NCBI GenBank assembly: GCA_007125845.1
Contig: SLCK01000083.1
Coordinates: forward strand, 1 to 44,964
DNA length: 44,964 nt
From: Gemmatimonadota bacterium
GTDB taxonomy: Bacteria > Gemmatimonadota > Gemmatimonadetes > Longimicrobiales > Gaopeijiaceae
Direction: 5' to 3'
The position numbers were made by a program, and so were the translations under genes. Positions within the stretch are counted from its first letter, which is position 1, and every line of letters starts with the position of its first letter. Shown here piece after piece: positions 1 through 8,968 of the stretch. A model generated the notes under the pieces. The model was not told where the DNA came from and searched no databases. It worked only from the letters and a program-made list of their open reading frames with translations.

Positions 1-48
1 CGGGGGTGACGCAGAAGGGGGACCGCGGCTCGCCCCTCACATGGGGGC

Positions 49-675
49 TCAGAACATCACATTCAGGCGCAGCATGACCTTGCTGGGACGTCGTGAGCCG
101 TCGGTGGGTGTGACCGTCGTGCCCCCCACCTCGAAGCTTTCTGACAGGTAGTCCGTGACGGCGATTCCGTAGCGGAGCTCGGGCATCAGCGCGATCCCCA
201 AGCCCGGCAGCGAGAGCTCCACGCCGATTCCCAGGTCCGCCGACAGGTTCATATCCTCCACGGCGTCCGAGAAGTCGGATCCCGTCCGTCCGAAGCTGAG
301 CACAGGAGCCCCGAGGAGATACGGGGTGGCAACCGGCATGGCCAGGACATTGATGCGCACGTCCAGCGGTATCTCCACCGCGCTCAGATCGATCTCTTGG
401 CCGTCCGGAAAGGCGAACTCCCCGACGCGGTGGTAGAAGACGCCGGGGCGCAAGTTCACCGGGCCCAGACCCAGGCCGTAGAAGACCCCCATGTGGTATC
501 CGGTGGAGCGTTCGAAGGCTGCCTCCCCGTCGTCCGTCCGGATGTCGTCGAGGCTATTGAAGTTGAGGCCGGCCCCGATGCCGAGCTGGGCGTGGCCCGG
601 TGTGGCCGCTGCGAGGAAGGCCGCGGCGAACAGAAGGTATCGACCGGTTCTTGGTATTATGGTTGCAAGCATCAT
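49..675 (-). CDS. Outer-membrane beta-barrel protein (porin-like family)
   Basis: The product is a 208-residue secreted protein of unknown substrate, probably an eight-stranded barrel in the outer membrane. The first 29 residues form a signal peptide (basic start, hydrophobic core LLFAAAFLAAA, cleavage after GHA). The mature part alternates polar and hydrophobic residues and is rich in Gly and aromatics. The chain ends in LRLNVMF, with the C-terminal Phe typical of barrels inserted by the BAM machinery. Two adjacent ATG codons could serve as start; I chose the first. It is the last gene on its strand here, 149 bases downstream of the DUF5916 gene. The family assignment rests on overall pattern, not on a diagnostic motif. 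Confidence 0.8.
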   Translation of the reverse strand: MMLATIIPRTGRYLLFAAAFLAAATPGHAQLGIGAGLNFNSLDDIRTDDGEAAFERSTGYHMGVFYGLGLGPVNLRPGVFYHRVGEFAFPDGQEIDLSAVEIPLDVRINVLAMPVATPYLLGAPVLSFGRTGSDFSDAVEDMNLSADLGIGVELSLPGLGIALMPELRYGIAVTDYLSESFEVGGTTVTPTDGSRRPSKVMLRLNVMF

Positions 676-824
676 CGTATCTCGAGGTCGGGGGGGGCGT
701 CGTGCCTCCCCGAAAGGTCGCGCGACTTTTCGTGTCGGGCAATCAATTCCCTCTTCACGGGTCCGCCCTCTTGATGCCGAGCGATCGGCCGGCGGAAGCC
801 ACAGTGGCTCTCTGACTCAACACG

Positions 825-3101
825 CTAGCGGCTGAACTCGAGTGTGTGCGAGTACTTTACGAGGATCGTCCGTTCGTCGCTTCGTGGACGGACTGGATCG
901 AAGGCATTCCGATTGGTGACCAGGCCCTCGTTCCAGACCAAGAAGAGGTCGTTCCCCTCGCGCGGATTGTAGCGGAACCGAAAGTTCGCGATCACCGCGT
1001 TCTCGACGCTATTGAACTGGACGAACCCGACCGCGGACGTGGCGGTCGAGACCATCACCTCCGCCCGCAGCCCTCCCACGTGCGACGTGACGCTCTCGCC
1101 CCGGTCCGAGAACTCCACCCGGTCGACGCGGTAGCTCCCGTCCAGGCGGAAGTGCCGGGAGGGACTCCAACTCGGGTCGAGGGAGAGGGAGATCTGCCGA
1201 CCATCGAAGAAGCGCCCAGCCTCCAGCGTGACGCCGGGTCGAAAGGCATCACCCTGTGGCGGACCGTACCGTATCCGGCCTCCGGCGAATCTATGGATCC
1301 CGGCCGGTACGACCAGATCACCCAGGAGCGGGAAGCTCGTGTCCAGACTCTCGTACTGAAATGGCACTGAGACGGTGAGCTGGTGGTTGCTTTTCGACTC
1401 CACCACCGCCTGCAGCCCGACCTCGACCGTCTCGACCGTCCGATCCTCGTTTCTCCGAAAAATCGAGAGATCGAGATCCAACCCGTATCTGAGAAGTGGC
1501 GATTCCGGGCCGGGGCGCCAGCCGTAGCCCACTCCAAGATCCCCGCTTACGTAGTCGCGACGCATCAGGAAGCCCATCCCGGGATCGAAGACCTGCCCGG
1601 CCCGCGTCAGGTCCGCACCGTAGGTGAACCCGTCCGCGCCCCGGCGCTCCCAATTGGCGCGAATCAAGGTGCGGTCCATAACCCCCACTCCCGCATTCGC
1701 GGGATCCTCCGCATGGTCGAAGCTCTGGGCCCAGTTGAGGCGAAGATACTCGTCGCCGACGACGCGCAGGAGGGCGTCGGTCCCGTAGACGATGTTGTGA
1801 CCGCCGCCCGAACCCAGGCGGCTTGTCACGATCCCGCCCACATAGGAGTTGCGGTTGAGGACCCTGCGCCGAAGCCGAAAGACGCCCTGGTTCTCGGAGG
1901 GAAGGAGCTCGGATTCCGCCGTCTGCATGTTGAGCAGACCGATGTCCCACTCCCCCACCCGGCCCACCAGGCGTGCGCCCCCGTAGATCCGGACCGGCTC
2001 ACCCGCCGCGAGGCCGACCTGGCGGGAGTGGAAAAGCCGCTCCTGACCGCCCAGGGAGTACTCGAAGTTCGGCGCCCGCTCCTGGAAAAACCGCCGCTTC
2101 TCCGGAAAAAAGAGCGAGAAGCGAGTCAGGTTCACCTGTTGGTCGTCAGCCTCCACCTGTGCGAAATCGGTGTTCACCGTGAGGTCCAGCGTGAGGTTCG
2201 AGGTGAGGCCGTACCTGACATCTGCGCCCGCCTCCGTCACCCTGGTCGAACGACGCTCGATCCCGGCCGCGTCCGCCGTGGGCTCATGGGAGTGCCCGCC
2301 TCCGGCGAGGGTGTACGGGGTGATGTGAAGCGGGTTGCGCTGTTCGACGCCCTCCAACACGATCGTCCCCATTTGGGAAGGCTTGGCGAAGGCGAAGGTC
2401 CCCCATTGCGGTGATACTCCGGGATACGTCACCCGCTCGCTCTTGCGGGCAATCGAGCGCAGGATTGAGACCCCCATCGTCACGCGGCCGTCTCGGGTCT
2501 GGAAGAGCAGGCTCGAGAAGGGGATACGGAACTCGGCGTACCACCCTTTCTCGTCCTGGGAAACGGCCACGTCCCAGAAGGTGTCCCAGTCCGAATTGGG
2601 AGGCCCTTCGGCATCGTTCGTGAAGTGGAAATCGCTCCGATTCCCGGCGGGTGTGGTGCGGAAGCCGAGGGCGTTCTCCTGGTCGTCAAGGGTATCGAGA
2701 TAAATCGCGCAGGTGTCGCTCCCGAAGCCCGACTCGTTCCGCTCCAAAGAGAGTGCCTGGATCCCTGCGGGGTCCGAGTCATAGGCGCGGCAGGAGAAGT
2801 AAAGGTGTTCGCCGTCGTGAGCCAGGCGAAACTCCGTCCGCTCGGAAGCTGCGGCCCCGAAGTTCGGGACGTGCGTGATTGGGATGAGGGGCTCGATCTC
2901 CTCCCAGACCGCCTTGCGCGGATCCCCGTCGATGGGGATGGGCTCATCGATGCGGAGGACGACGAGTGGGTCCTCCGGGTCCGGGGCGAGGCGAGACGGG
3001 TCGTCCTGTGCCTCTAGCGGGAGGTGGGCGAGGAGGGAGAGGAAGAGCGAAAGGAGGAGGGAGCTCAGAGCAGCGGGGGCTCTCTGCCTGGGCTTCGACA
3101 C
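825..3101 (-). CDS. DUF5916 / CBM9-like outer-membrane protein
   Basis: The product is a secreted protein of about 758 residues. An N-terminal carbohydrate-binding-family-9-like beta-sandwich (about residues 35-230, opening with IDGDPRKAVWEE) is followed by a long C-terminal beta-barrel region of the DUF5916 type. Members are common in Bacteroidota and Gemmatimonadota outer membranes; their substrate is unknown. I chose a GTG start at 3101 over the in-frame ATG 31 codons upstream. The GTG has an AGGAGG Shine-Dalgarno six bases ahead and begins directly at a signal peptide (hydrophobic SSLLLSLFLSLLAHL, cleavage near LEAQ). A paralogue lies at 23337-26132. It lies 190 bases downstream of aconitase on the same strand, so co-transcription is possible but not shown. 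Confidence 0.85.
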   Translation of the reverse strand: MSKPRQRAPAALSSLLLSLFLSLLAHLPLEAQDDPSRLAPDPEDPLVVLRIDEPIPIDGDPRKAVWEEIEPLIPITHVPNFGAAASERTEFRLAHDGEHLYFSCRAYDSDPAGIQALSLERNESGFGSDTCAIYLDTLDDQENALGFRTTPAGNRSDFHFTNDAEGPPNSDWDTFWDVAVSQDEKGWYAEFRIPFSSLLFQTRDGRVTMGVSILRSIARKSERVTYPGVSPQWGTFAFAKPSQMGTIVLEGVEQRNPLHITPYTLAGGGHSHEPTADAAGIERRSTRVTEAGADVRYGLTSNLTLDLTVNTDFAQVEADDQQVNLTRFSLFFPEKRRFFQERAPNFEYSLGGQERLFHSRQVGLAAGEPVRIYGGARLVGRVGEWDIGLLNMQTAESELLPSENQGVFRLRRRVLNRNSYVGGIVTSRLGSGGGHNIVYGTDALLRVVGDEYLRLNWAQSFDHAEDPANAGVGVMDRTLIRANWERRGADGFTYGADLTRAGQVFDPGMGFLMRRDYVSGDLGVGYGWRPGPESPLLRYGLDLDLSIFRRNEDRTVETVEVGLQAVVESKSNHQLTVSVPFQYESLDTSFPLLGDLVVPAGIHRFAGGRIRYGPPQGDAFRPGVTLEAGRFFDGRQISLSLDPSWSPSRHFRLDGSYRVDRVEFSDRGESVTSHVGGLRAEVMVSTATSAVGFVQFNSVENAVIANFRFRYNPREGNDLFLVWNEGLVTNRNAFDPVRPRSDERTILVKYSHTLEFSR

Positions 3102-3291
3102 GTGGTTCCTCCTGACTTTCGACCGAGGTACGGAGGTAGCCGGCGAGATGGCGCCAGCAGCAGAAACGTATCGCACGGCTCGCCGGCGGGACAAGGCGGG
3201 ACACGAGGAGGGGGCACGAGGTCACCCGCGCCATTGCATCGGAGTGGTACGGTTGCCCCGGGGGAGCTCCCCGAACGCCGATCCATGACCC

Positions 3292-5244
3292 TCAGGAGTT
3301 GCCCCTTTCCTCCTGGAAGAGGTTCAGAACGCTTCCGGCAAGGACCATCTCGCGTTGCCGCGAGCTCAGGGGGATCGAGAGCCTGTAGGACTCCTCCCGG
3401 GTCTCGTTGTGGGCCCTCACCGTCTCCTCACCCTCTTCCAAGACTTTCCGGATGTCGTCGATCTTGAGGATGTCGTTCTCCTGAATCCGCTCCCAATCCT
3501 CCGGATCCTCGAAGACCAGGGGGAGCACCCCGAAGTTTGCGAGGTTCTCGAGGTGCAACCTGGCGAAGCTCCTGGCGAGAACCGCCCGCACTCCCAGGTA
3601 TCGGGGGGCCAGGGCCGCGTGCTCTCTGGACGACCCCTGCCCGTAGTTCCAGCCGCCCACCACCATGTGCCCCTCCATCTGGAATTCCTCCGCACGCTCC
3701 CAGTAGTGCTCGTCCAGGCCCTCGAAGGTGAAGCGGGAGATGGCGGGAATGTTGGAGCGGAAGGGGAGGACACGCGTGCCCGCGGGAAGGATCTCGTCGG
3801 TGGAGACATGATCTCCCGCCTTCAAGAGGACCGGACCCTCCAGGCTCTCTCCAATGGGGTCCAGCTCGGGGAGGCTGCGGATGTTCGGACCCTTCACGAG
3901 CTCGGTGTCTCCGCCGTCGTCCGGGGGCGGCACGAGCATCTCCTCTCCCACCCCTGGAGCGTCGGGTTCCCGGACCTGTGGGAGGGACATGTCGTCGCCC
4001 ATTTTTCGAGGATCCGTGATCTTTCCGAAGAGGGCAGAGGCGGTGGCGGTCTCCGGGGAGCAAAGATAGACCGAATCTTCGCGCACTCCCGATCGGCCCG
4101 GGAAGTTTCTGGGCACGGTCCGGAGCGAATTCCGACCCGTCGCCGGAGCCTGCCCCATGCCGATGCAGCCATTGCATCCCGCCTGGTGGATCCGGGCTCC
4201 AGCCCGGATCAGGCTGCCGAGGTAACCCTCGGCGGAGAGCTGAGCGAGGATCCGGCGGGACGTGGGGTTCACGTCGAAGGAGACGGAGGGATGAACTTGC
4301 CGGTCTTCCACCATGAGAGCGGGTATGGCGAAGTCCCGGAATCCGGGATTCGCGGACGAACCGAGGTAGGCCTGGTATATCTCGCGGCCCTCCACCTCCA
4401 CCACGGGCACCACCTTTCCGGGGCTGGAGGGCAGCGCAATGAGGGGCTCGAGCACCGAGAGGTCGATCTCGTCTCTCTGGTCGTATTCGGCGTCGGGGTC
4501 CGCGTGCCATTCACTCCAGACGTCCTCCCGTCCCTGCGCCCGTAAGAAGCGCCGAGTCTCGTCGTCGGAAGGGAAGACCGTGGTGGTGGCGCCCATCTCG
4601 GTTCCCATATTGGCGATGACGTGGCGGTCCATTGCAGAAAGTGAGGCCAGCCCGGGGCCGTGGTATTCGACCACCTTCCCGAAACACCCATCCACGTCAT
4701 ATCGTCGCAGCATTTCCAGGATCACGTCCTTGGCGCTCACCCAGGGAGGCAGCTCTCCCACCAGGCGAATCCCCAGCACTTCGGGCATCCGGAAGCGGAA
4801 CGGTTCCCCGGCCATGGCCCACGCCACCTCTACTCCGCCCGCACCGATGGCGAGCATCCCGATGCCTCCGGCGGCGGGGGTGTGACTGTCCGATCCAAGG
4901 AGTGTGGCACCAGGCCTTCCGAATCGCTCCTGGTGGACCGGATGGCTCACCCCATTTCCCGGCCGGGAGTACCAGAGACCGAATCGCCGGGCCGCGCTCT
5001 CGAGGAAGAGGTGGTCATCCGCGTTCTTGTGGTCCGCCTGGATGAGATTGTGGTCCACGTACTGGACCGAAAGCTCGGTCTTCACCCGGTCCAGGCCGAT
5101 GGCCTCCAACTGGAGCATCACGAGGGTTCCGGTGGCATCCTGGGTGAGCGTCTGATCGATGCGGATGCCGATTTCCTCGCCCGGCTCCATCTCACCTTCG
5201 ATCAGGTGCTCGGCAATGAGCTTCTGGGTCACGTTCCGTCCCAT
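3292..5244 (-). CDS. acn: Aconitate hydratase, Aquifex-type
   Basis: This 650-residue enzyme should isomerise citrate and isocitrate in the TCA cycle in the cytoplasm, using a [4Fe-4S] cluster. The large domain carries GSDSHTPAAGG (residues 118-128) and AGCNGCIG (355-362). The swivel domain at the C-terminus is on the same chain and has the active-site loop GSSREHAAL (537-545). The length fits the short putative-aconitase family (about 640-660 residues) rather than the roughly 890-residue AcnA. The usual cluster motif GSCTN reads GSSAN at 295-299, so the third cysteine is probably C395 in LCSPETA. The start at 5244 has GGGGAGG upstream; the 43 codons before it look non-coding. Confidence 0.93.
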   Translation of the reverse strand: MGRNVTQKLIAEHLIEGEMEPGEEIGIRIDQTLTQDATGTLVMLQLEAIGLDRVKTELSVQYVDHNLIQADHKNADDHLFLESAARRFGLWYSRPGNGVSHPVHQERFGRPGATLLGSDSHTPAAGGIGMLAIGAGGVEVAWAMAGEPFRFRMPEVLGIRLVGELPPWVSAKDVILEMLRRYDVDGCFGKVVEYHGPGLASLSAMDRHVIANMGTEMGATTTVFPSDDETRRFLRAQGREDVWSEWHADPDAEYDQRDEIDLSVLEPLIALPSSPGKVVPVVEVEGREIYQAYLGSSANPGFRDFAIPALMVEDRQVHPSVSFDVNPTSRRILAQLSAEGYLGSLIRAGARIHQAGCNGCIGMGQAPATGRNSLRTVPRNFPGRSGVREDSVYLCSPETATASALFGKITDPRKMGDDMSLPQVREPDAPGVGEEMLVPPPDDGGDTELVKGPNIRSLPELDPIGESLEGPVLLKAGDHVSTDEILPAGTRVLPFRSNIPAISRFTFEGLDEHYWERAEEFQMEGHMVVGGWNYGQGSSREHAALAPRYLGVRAVLARSFARLHLENLANFGVLPLVFEDPEDWERIQENDILKIDDIRKVLEEGEETVRAHNETREESYRLSIPLSSRQREMVLAGSVLNLFQEERGNS

Positions 5245-5562
5245 GGGTCCCCTCCCCGAGGCCGCGAGAACAGTCCGTCTCGGCAAGCCGAAATGCCCGG
5301 CCGGACGCTCCTGCTTCGGTACCTCCCATCCGGGCCTCCGTTCCTCGCAAGCGATGAGGCACCAGGATCGCATGGGCGCGCCGACACCGATTCCGAACGG
5401 TGACGGACGGATCCTGGTTCACTTCCGCTTCGGAGTGAGCGAACGAGGAGCACTCACCCATGGTCCTTCCTCCCTCCACAGCGTAGGTTGAGGGTGGCCT
5501 TGCGCCGTTGAAATCCGAATTCCCTTCCCGAACCTGTGACTCCGAGAGCACTTGGCCCCTTC
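5245..5562. other. Intergenic region between divergent genes
   Basis: This stretch separates the aconitase start from the small membrane-protein gene and must hold divergent promoters. I found no convincing -35/-10 pair, terminator or RNA structure. The open frame that extends aconitase upstream reads as low-complexity Arg/Pro/Gly and is not believed to be coding. A weak GTGAG...CTCAC inverted repeat lies at 5435-5457. Confidence 0.4.
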
Positions 5563-5925
5563 ATGCCTAGACTGAGCAACGCCATCGGGGTGATCCTGAT
5601 CGTCACGGGCGTCGCAGCGTACGTGGGCACTGCGATGGCGAGCTGGACAGCCCTCATCCCCGCCTTTCTGGGGCTCTGCTTCGTCGTGCTCGGGGCGCTC
5701 GGAGGGAAGCCCGGTTGGTTCAAGCCGGCGATGATCGGAGCCGCAGTCGTGGCCGTGATCGGGCTTCTCGGGTCGATCAGGGGTGTTGGCGAGCTTTTCG
5801 CCCTGATCATCGGTGAGACCGTCGAACGTCCCGTGGCTGCGATTGCGCAGGGCGTGACGGTGCTCCTCTGCATCCTTTTCCTCGTCGCGGGGACAAGGGC
5901 AGCGATGGGCCGCGGAACGCAGTAG
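5563..5925 (+). CDS. Small hydrophobic membrane protein, unknown function
   Basis: I do not recognise the family. The 120-residue product has four hydrophobic stretches that look like membrane helices (about residues 5-25, 29-48, 55-72 and 92-113), with short loops and no signal peptide. Its topology resembles small inner-membrane proteins of the TMEM14/DUF-type class, but no motif allows a function. The ATG at 5563 starts right at the first helix. A GTG at 5536 would add nine residues and cannot be excluded. It stands alone between genes on the opposite strand. Confidence 0.65.
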   Translation: MPRLSNAIGVILIVTGVAAYVGTAMASWTALIPAFLGLCFVVLGALGGKPGWFKPAMIGAAVVAVIGLLGSIRGVGELFALIIGETVERPVAAIAQGVTVLLCILFLVAGTRAAMGRGTQ

Positions 5926-6037
5926 ACGCGGATCCGCCATTCGTCGCTCAAGGGATCAAGCCTGCGTCCCGATCACGTCGGGCACACGACGACGTCCAGG
6001 ACCTCTCTCCAACCAGCTGGGGTCTGCCTGTAGCCGG

Positions 6038-7225
6038 TTAGTTCTCAGGTAGCCGATGGTCGTCCGCCCACTGCCCAAGCGTTTGGGCGCCCTTGGCTCC
6101 CACCGGCTCTCTCCAGGATCTGCTTTCGTCCACGTTCCACAGGACCGTCAGGGCGCACGGGCTGGAAACATCCAGGGCCGGTCGTCCAGCGGTGTTGTGA
6201 AACCACCAGAAGAAGACTCGACGCATCGTGAGGAGCGACGGCGGGAGGTCCCGGCGGTGGTTGAGGTAGCGATGGAGAAAAACGGCGAGCACCTCCCTGG
6301 CGATCCCGTCGCCCGCCTGGCAGCGGGTCTCGCCGGAGGGCGGCGCTGGCGGAGTCAGCCCGTCCTCATCGAACCAGTCCCAGTGGTCCGCCCCCTGCAC
6401 CGCCGCCAGGTGTTTGGGTCGGTCGATGGAACGATAGGGCTGCTGTGCGGGCGAGGTCTGGTTCTGCGTGCCGGCGATGAACAGACTGGGGACACCCACT
6501 TCGGCTATGTCGCGTAACGCTTCGTTTTCCCAGGTCGCGTCGACGCCGGCCACCGCCTGCACGAAGCCGCGCTCTCGGGCTACCCGCACACATCCCAGAA
6601 TTCCGAACGAGTGGGCTACAAGCCCCAATGGGCGATGCCGATGATCTCGTCTGTCGCCGTCTCTCGCCCAGGTCACAAGCATGTCACGGTGTCCCCAGCG
6701 GTGGTACAACCAGCGCTCCACGATAACGATCCGCCGGGCCGCGCGTCCGACCAACTCTTTGTCCGCCCCGAGGAACCCGTGCATCTGCACGCTCGCCACC
6801 ACCACGCCGGTGCGGGCGAGAAGGTTCAGGACCCCGCCCCAGCGCGTGTAATCCAGTCGCGGATTGGGGTCGTCGGGGTTTGTGGGCGAGTCCGGATCCC
6901 GCGCTCCGTGCACGAAGATCACCAGAGGGAACGGGCCTCGGAGGGGGGGAGCGCCGGCGCTCAATGCAGCCGGATAGTAGATGCGGAAGGCAGGCCACCA
7001 AAGCGGGGGTAGCCCCTGGTGGGGCCGGCTACTGACGGCGGGCCCGAATGACGGTCCGGCGATGCGGGGCGAGTCAGTCTCAGACGTGGAGGGCCCCGCG
7101 AGCGACGGCCCAGGCATGGCCTGCAGAACACTAGTCCCCCCGAGCCCGGGAAGCACGGGCCCTGAAATGGGCCGTGCTGCGACATCCTCGACCCTGACGT
7201 TGGCGGGAGCCTCGAGCGTGGCCAT
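6038..7225 (-). CDS. Alpha/beta hydrolase (PAF-acetylhydrolase/chlorophyllase-like)
   Basis: The 395-residue protein is a serine hydrolase of the alpha/beta fold. It shows the oxyanion strand LVIFVHGARD (residues 101-110), the nucleophile elbow LVAHSFG with Ser206, and a candidate catalytic His in GADHWD (His281). The layout resembles PAF-acetylhydrolase- and dienelactone-hydrolase-like enzymes that act on esters; the substrate is unknown. The first 75 residues are a Pro/Gly/Ser-rich tail with no signal peptide and no recognisable domain, which is unusual for the family. The ATG at 7225 has GGGGAG about ten bases upstream. A TTG nine codons further up is the alternative. It diverges from the multicopper oxidase. 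Confidence 0.8.
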   Translation of the reverse strand: MATLEAPANVRVEDVAARPISGPVLPGLGGTSVLQAMPGPSLAGPSTSETDSPRIAGPSFGPAVSSRPHQGLPPLWWPAFRIYYPAALSAGAPPLRGPFPLVIFVHGARDPDSPTNPDDPNPRLDYTRWGGVLNLLARTGVVVASVQMHGFLGADKELVGRAARRIVIVERWLYHRWGHRDMLVTWARDGDRRDHRHRPLGLVAHSFGILGCVRVARERGFVQAVAGVDATWENEALRDIAEVGVPSLFIAGTQNQTSPAQQPYRSIDRPKHLAAVQGADHWDWFDEDGLTPPAPPSGETRCQAGDGIAREVLAVFLHRYLNHRRDLPPSLLTMRRVFFWWFHNTAGRPALDVSSPCALTVLWNVDESRSWREPVGAKGAQTLGQWADDHRLPEN

Positions 7226-7487
7226 GAAAGTACTTCTCCCCAATTCACTCAACGAAGTCTACGGCCCTCACCCTGCGGTTGGGGAGGCAAGGTAGCCCGG
7301 GGCCCTCAGCGAGGACAAGCGCGGAGAGTCGGCAAGACGTAGGGAAATCCCCCACAGCTCGCAGGGGGTGTCGCCCGATAGGGGCGATCACCGGAGATCG
7401 GTATCGTGCGTCGGCGGTTCCCGGAATGAGGTGCGCCGCACCTGCCCGGAGTCCTCCGACCGAACCTTTCCAGACGAACCATCTCCA

Positions 7488-8879
7488 ATGGACAAAGATC
7501 GAATGCGAGCGAATGCCTTCACCGCACATATCAAGCCCGCCCTTTCCGGGGCCTACCTGTTCCTCGTCGCTCTCGCGCTCGTCGGCGCGTCGGCCTGCAC
7601 GGGCGCGGCCGGAGAGGAGGCCAGACGCACGGAGTCCCGTGTGATCGACGTCGAGATGTTGGATGCGGACGGGAAGATGCGGTTCTCCTCCGACCGAATC
7701 GAAGCGCGGCGCGGCGACGTAGTCCGCTTCGTTCAGCGGGGAGACATGCCCCACAACGTCCAGTTCGTGCGGAACTCGGCCCCCGACGGGGTGGAGTTGG
7801 GTGATGCCTGGACCGGGCCGTACCTGAACATGAAAGGCGAGGTCTACGAGCTGGAGATCGACGAACGCTTCGCAGACGGGGAATACGACTTCGTCTGCAC
7901 ACCCCACGTGGGGTTCGAGATGAAGGGCACCCTCGTGGTTTCGGGAGGGAGTGTGGAAGCGGTGGAGCCGGGCGCGACCCGCGAGGGGAACGTCGTGCCC
8001 GAGATCGTCGGCGAGCAGGGCCTCAAGGAGTTGGAATACACCGTGGGCGACGGCGGAGTGAAGGAGTTTCACCTCATGGCCGAACGCATCCGCTGGGAGA
8101 CCAAGGAGGGGAGTCTAGCCGACGCCATGGCGTACAACCGGATGATCCCCGGTCCACTGATCCGAGTCACGGAGGGTGACCGGGTGCGAATTACCGTGGA
8201 GAACCGGCTCGATGAGCCGCACACCACCCACTGGCACGGCCTGTTCGTCCCCAATGACATGGACGGCGTACCCGGAATCTCTCAGGATCCCATCGAGCCC
8301 GGGGACTCCTTCACTTACGAGTTTGTAGCCGATCCGGCAGGTACCCGACTCTACCACTCCCATTTCAATGCCATGAGCCAGGAGGGAGCCGGCCTCTACG
8401 GCATGTTCGTGATCGAGGAGAAGGACCCACCCGCTTCCCGTCAGGCAGATCGGGAGGAGCAGTGGATCCTGGGCGACGGGCCCCTGGGCTACGTGATCAA
8501 CGGCAAGGAGTTTCCTCTGATCGAGCCCATCGAGATGACGCTTGGCGAGCGGGTGAAGCTGCGAATCGCGAACCTGGGCGGAATGTACCATCCCATGCAC
8601 ATGCACGGGGGATTCTTCACCGTCGTGGCGAAGGACGGCTTCGGCCTGGACGTGCCGCAGAAGATGAACACCCTGAGCGTGGCTCCTGGGGAGACCTACG
8701 ACGTGATCCTGGATCCCCAGTTCGGGGGCACCTGGATCTGGCACTGCCACGTCCTCTCCCACGCGACCGGGCCTCGGGACGCGGACGGGAACGAGACGGC
8801 TGCCGGAATGATCGGGGTGGTCGTCGTCCATGACGGAGAGACCCAACTCGTCGACATGAGCGAACACACTCACCACTGA
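7488..8879 (+). CDS. Cupredoxin/multicopper oxidase fusion lipoprotein
   Basis: The protein has 463 residues. An N-terminal signal sequence (about 19-37) ends at Cys37, so it is probably a lipoprotein. A plastocyanin-like domain (about 50-153) keeps all four type 1 copper ligands: His89, Cys137, His140 and Met145. A two-domain laccase/nitrite-reductase-type oxidase follows (about 180-455) with HTTHWH (245-250), HSH (290-292), HPMHMH (368-373) and HCHVLSH (419-425). The axial Met is Met441, after a 15-residue insertion that is not typical. All copper sites needed for electron transfer to a trinuclear centre appear intact. Oxidation of Cu(I), phenols or nitrite-type chemistry are all possible. 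ATG codons at 7488 and 7503 both fit; neither has a strong ribosome site. Confidence 0.9.
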   Translation: MDKDRMRANAFTAHIKPALSGAYLFLVALALVGASACTGAAGEEARRTESRVIDVEMLDADGKMRFSSDRIEARRGDVVRFVQRGDMPHNVQFVRNSAPDGVELGDAWTGPYLNMKGEVYELEIDERFADGEYDFVCTPHVGFEMKGTLVVSGGSVEAVEPGATREGNVVPEIVGEQGLKELEYTVGDGGVKEFHLMAERIRWETKEGSLADAMAYNRMIPGPLIRVTEGDRVRITVENRLDEPHTTHWHGLFVPNDMDGVPGISQDPIEPGDSFTYEFVADPAGTRLYHSHFNAMSQEGAGLYGMFVIEEKDPPASRQADREEQWILGDGPLGYVINGKEFPLIEPIEMTLGERVKLRIANLGGMYHPMHMHGGFFTVVAKDGFGLDVPQKMNTLSVAPGETYDVILDPQFGGTWIWHCHVLSHATGPRDADGNETAAGMIGVVVVHDGETQLVDMSEHTHH

Positions 8880-8902
8880 CGGTCCAGTGGGGAGGCTTGG
8901 GC

Positions 8903-8968
8903 GAGCCCGTCCTCGGGTGCGCCGGGCGCAGTCGCCCGATGCCGGCACGCAAAGCTGTCGACGGGCTC
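8903..8968. terminator. Possible bidirectional terminator between convergent genes
   Basis: A nine-base inverted repeat (GAGCCCGTC at 8903-8911, GACGGGCTC at 8960-8968) encloses a smaller GGGCG/CGCCC hairpin. It sits between the converging oxidase and DUF5996 genes and overlaps the last codon of the latter. There is no T-tract, so its role as terminator is an inference. Confidence 0.4.

Noticed and set aside
32-48. GCCCC/GGGGC hairpin after the first gene
   Set aside because: Only five pairs with a seven-base loop directly at the stop codon and no T-tract; not convincing as terminator.
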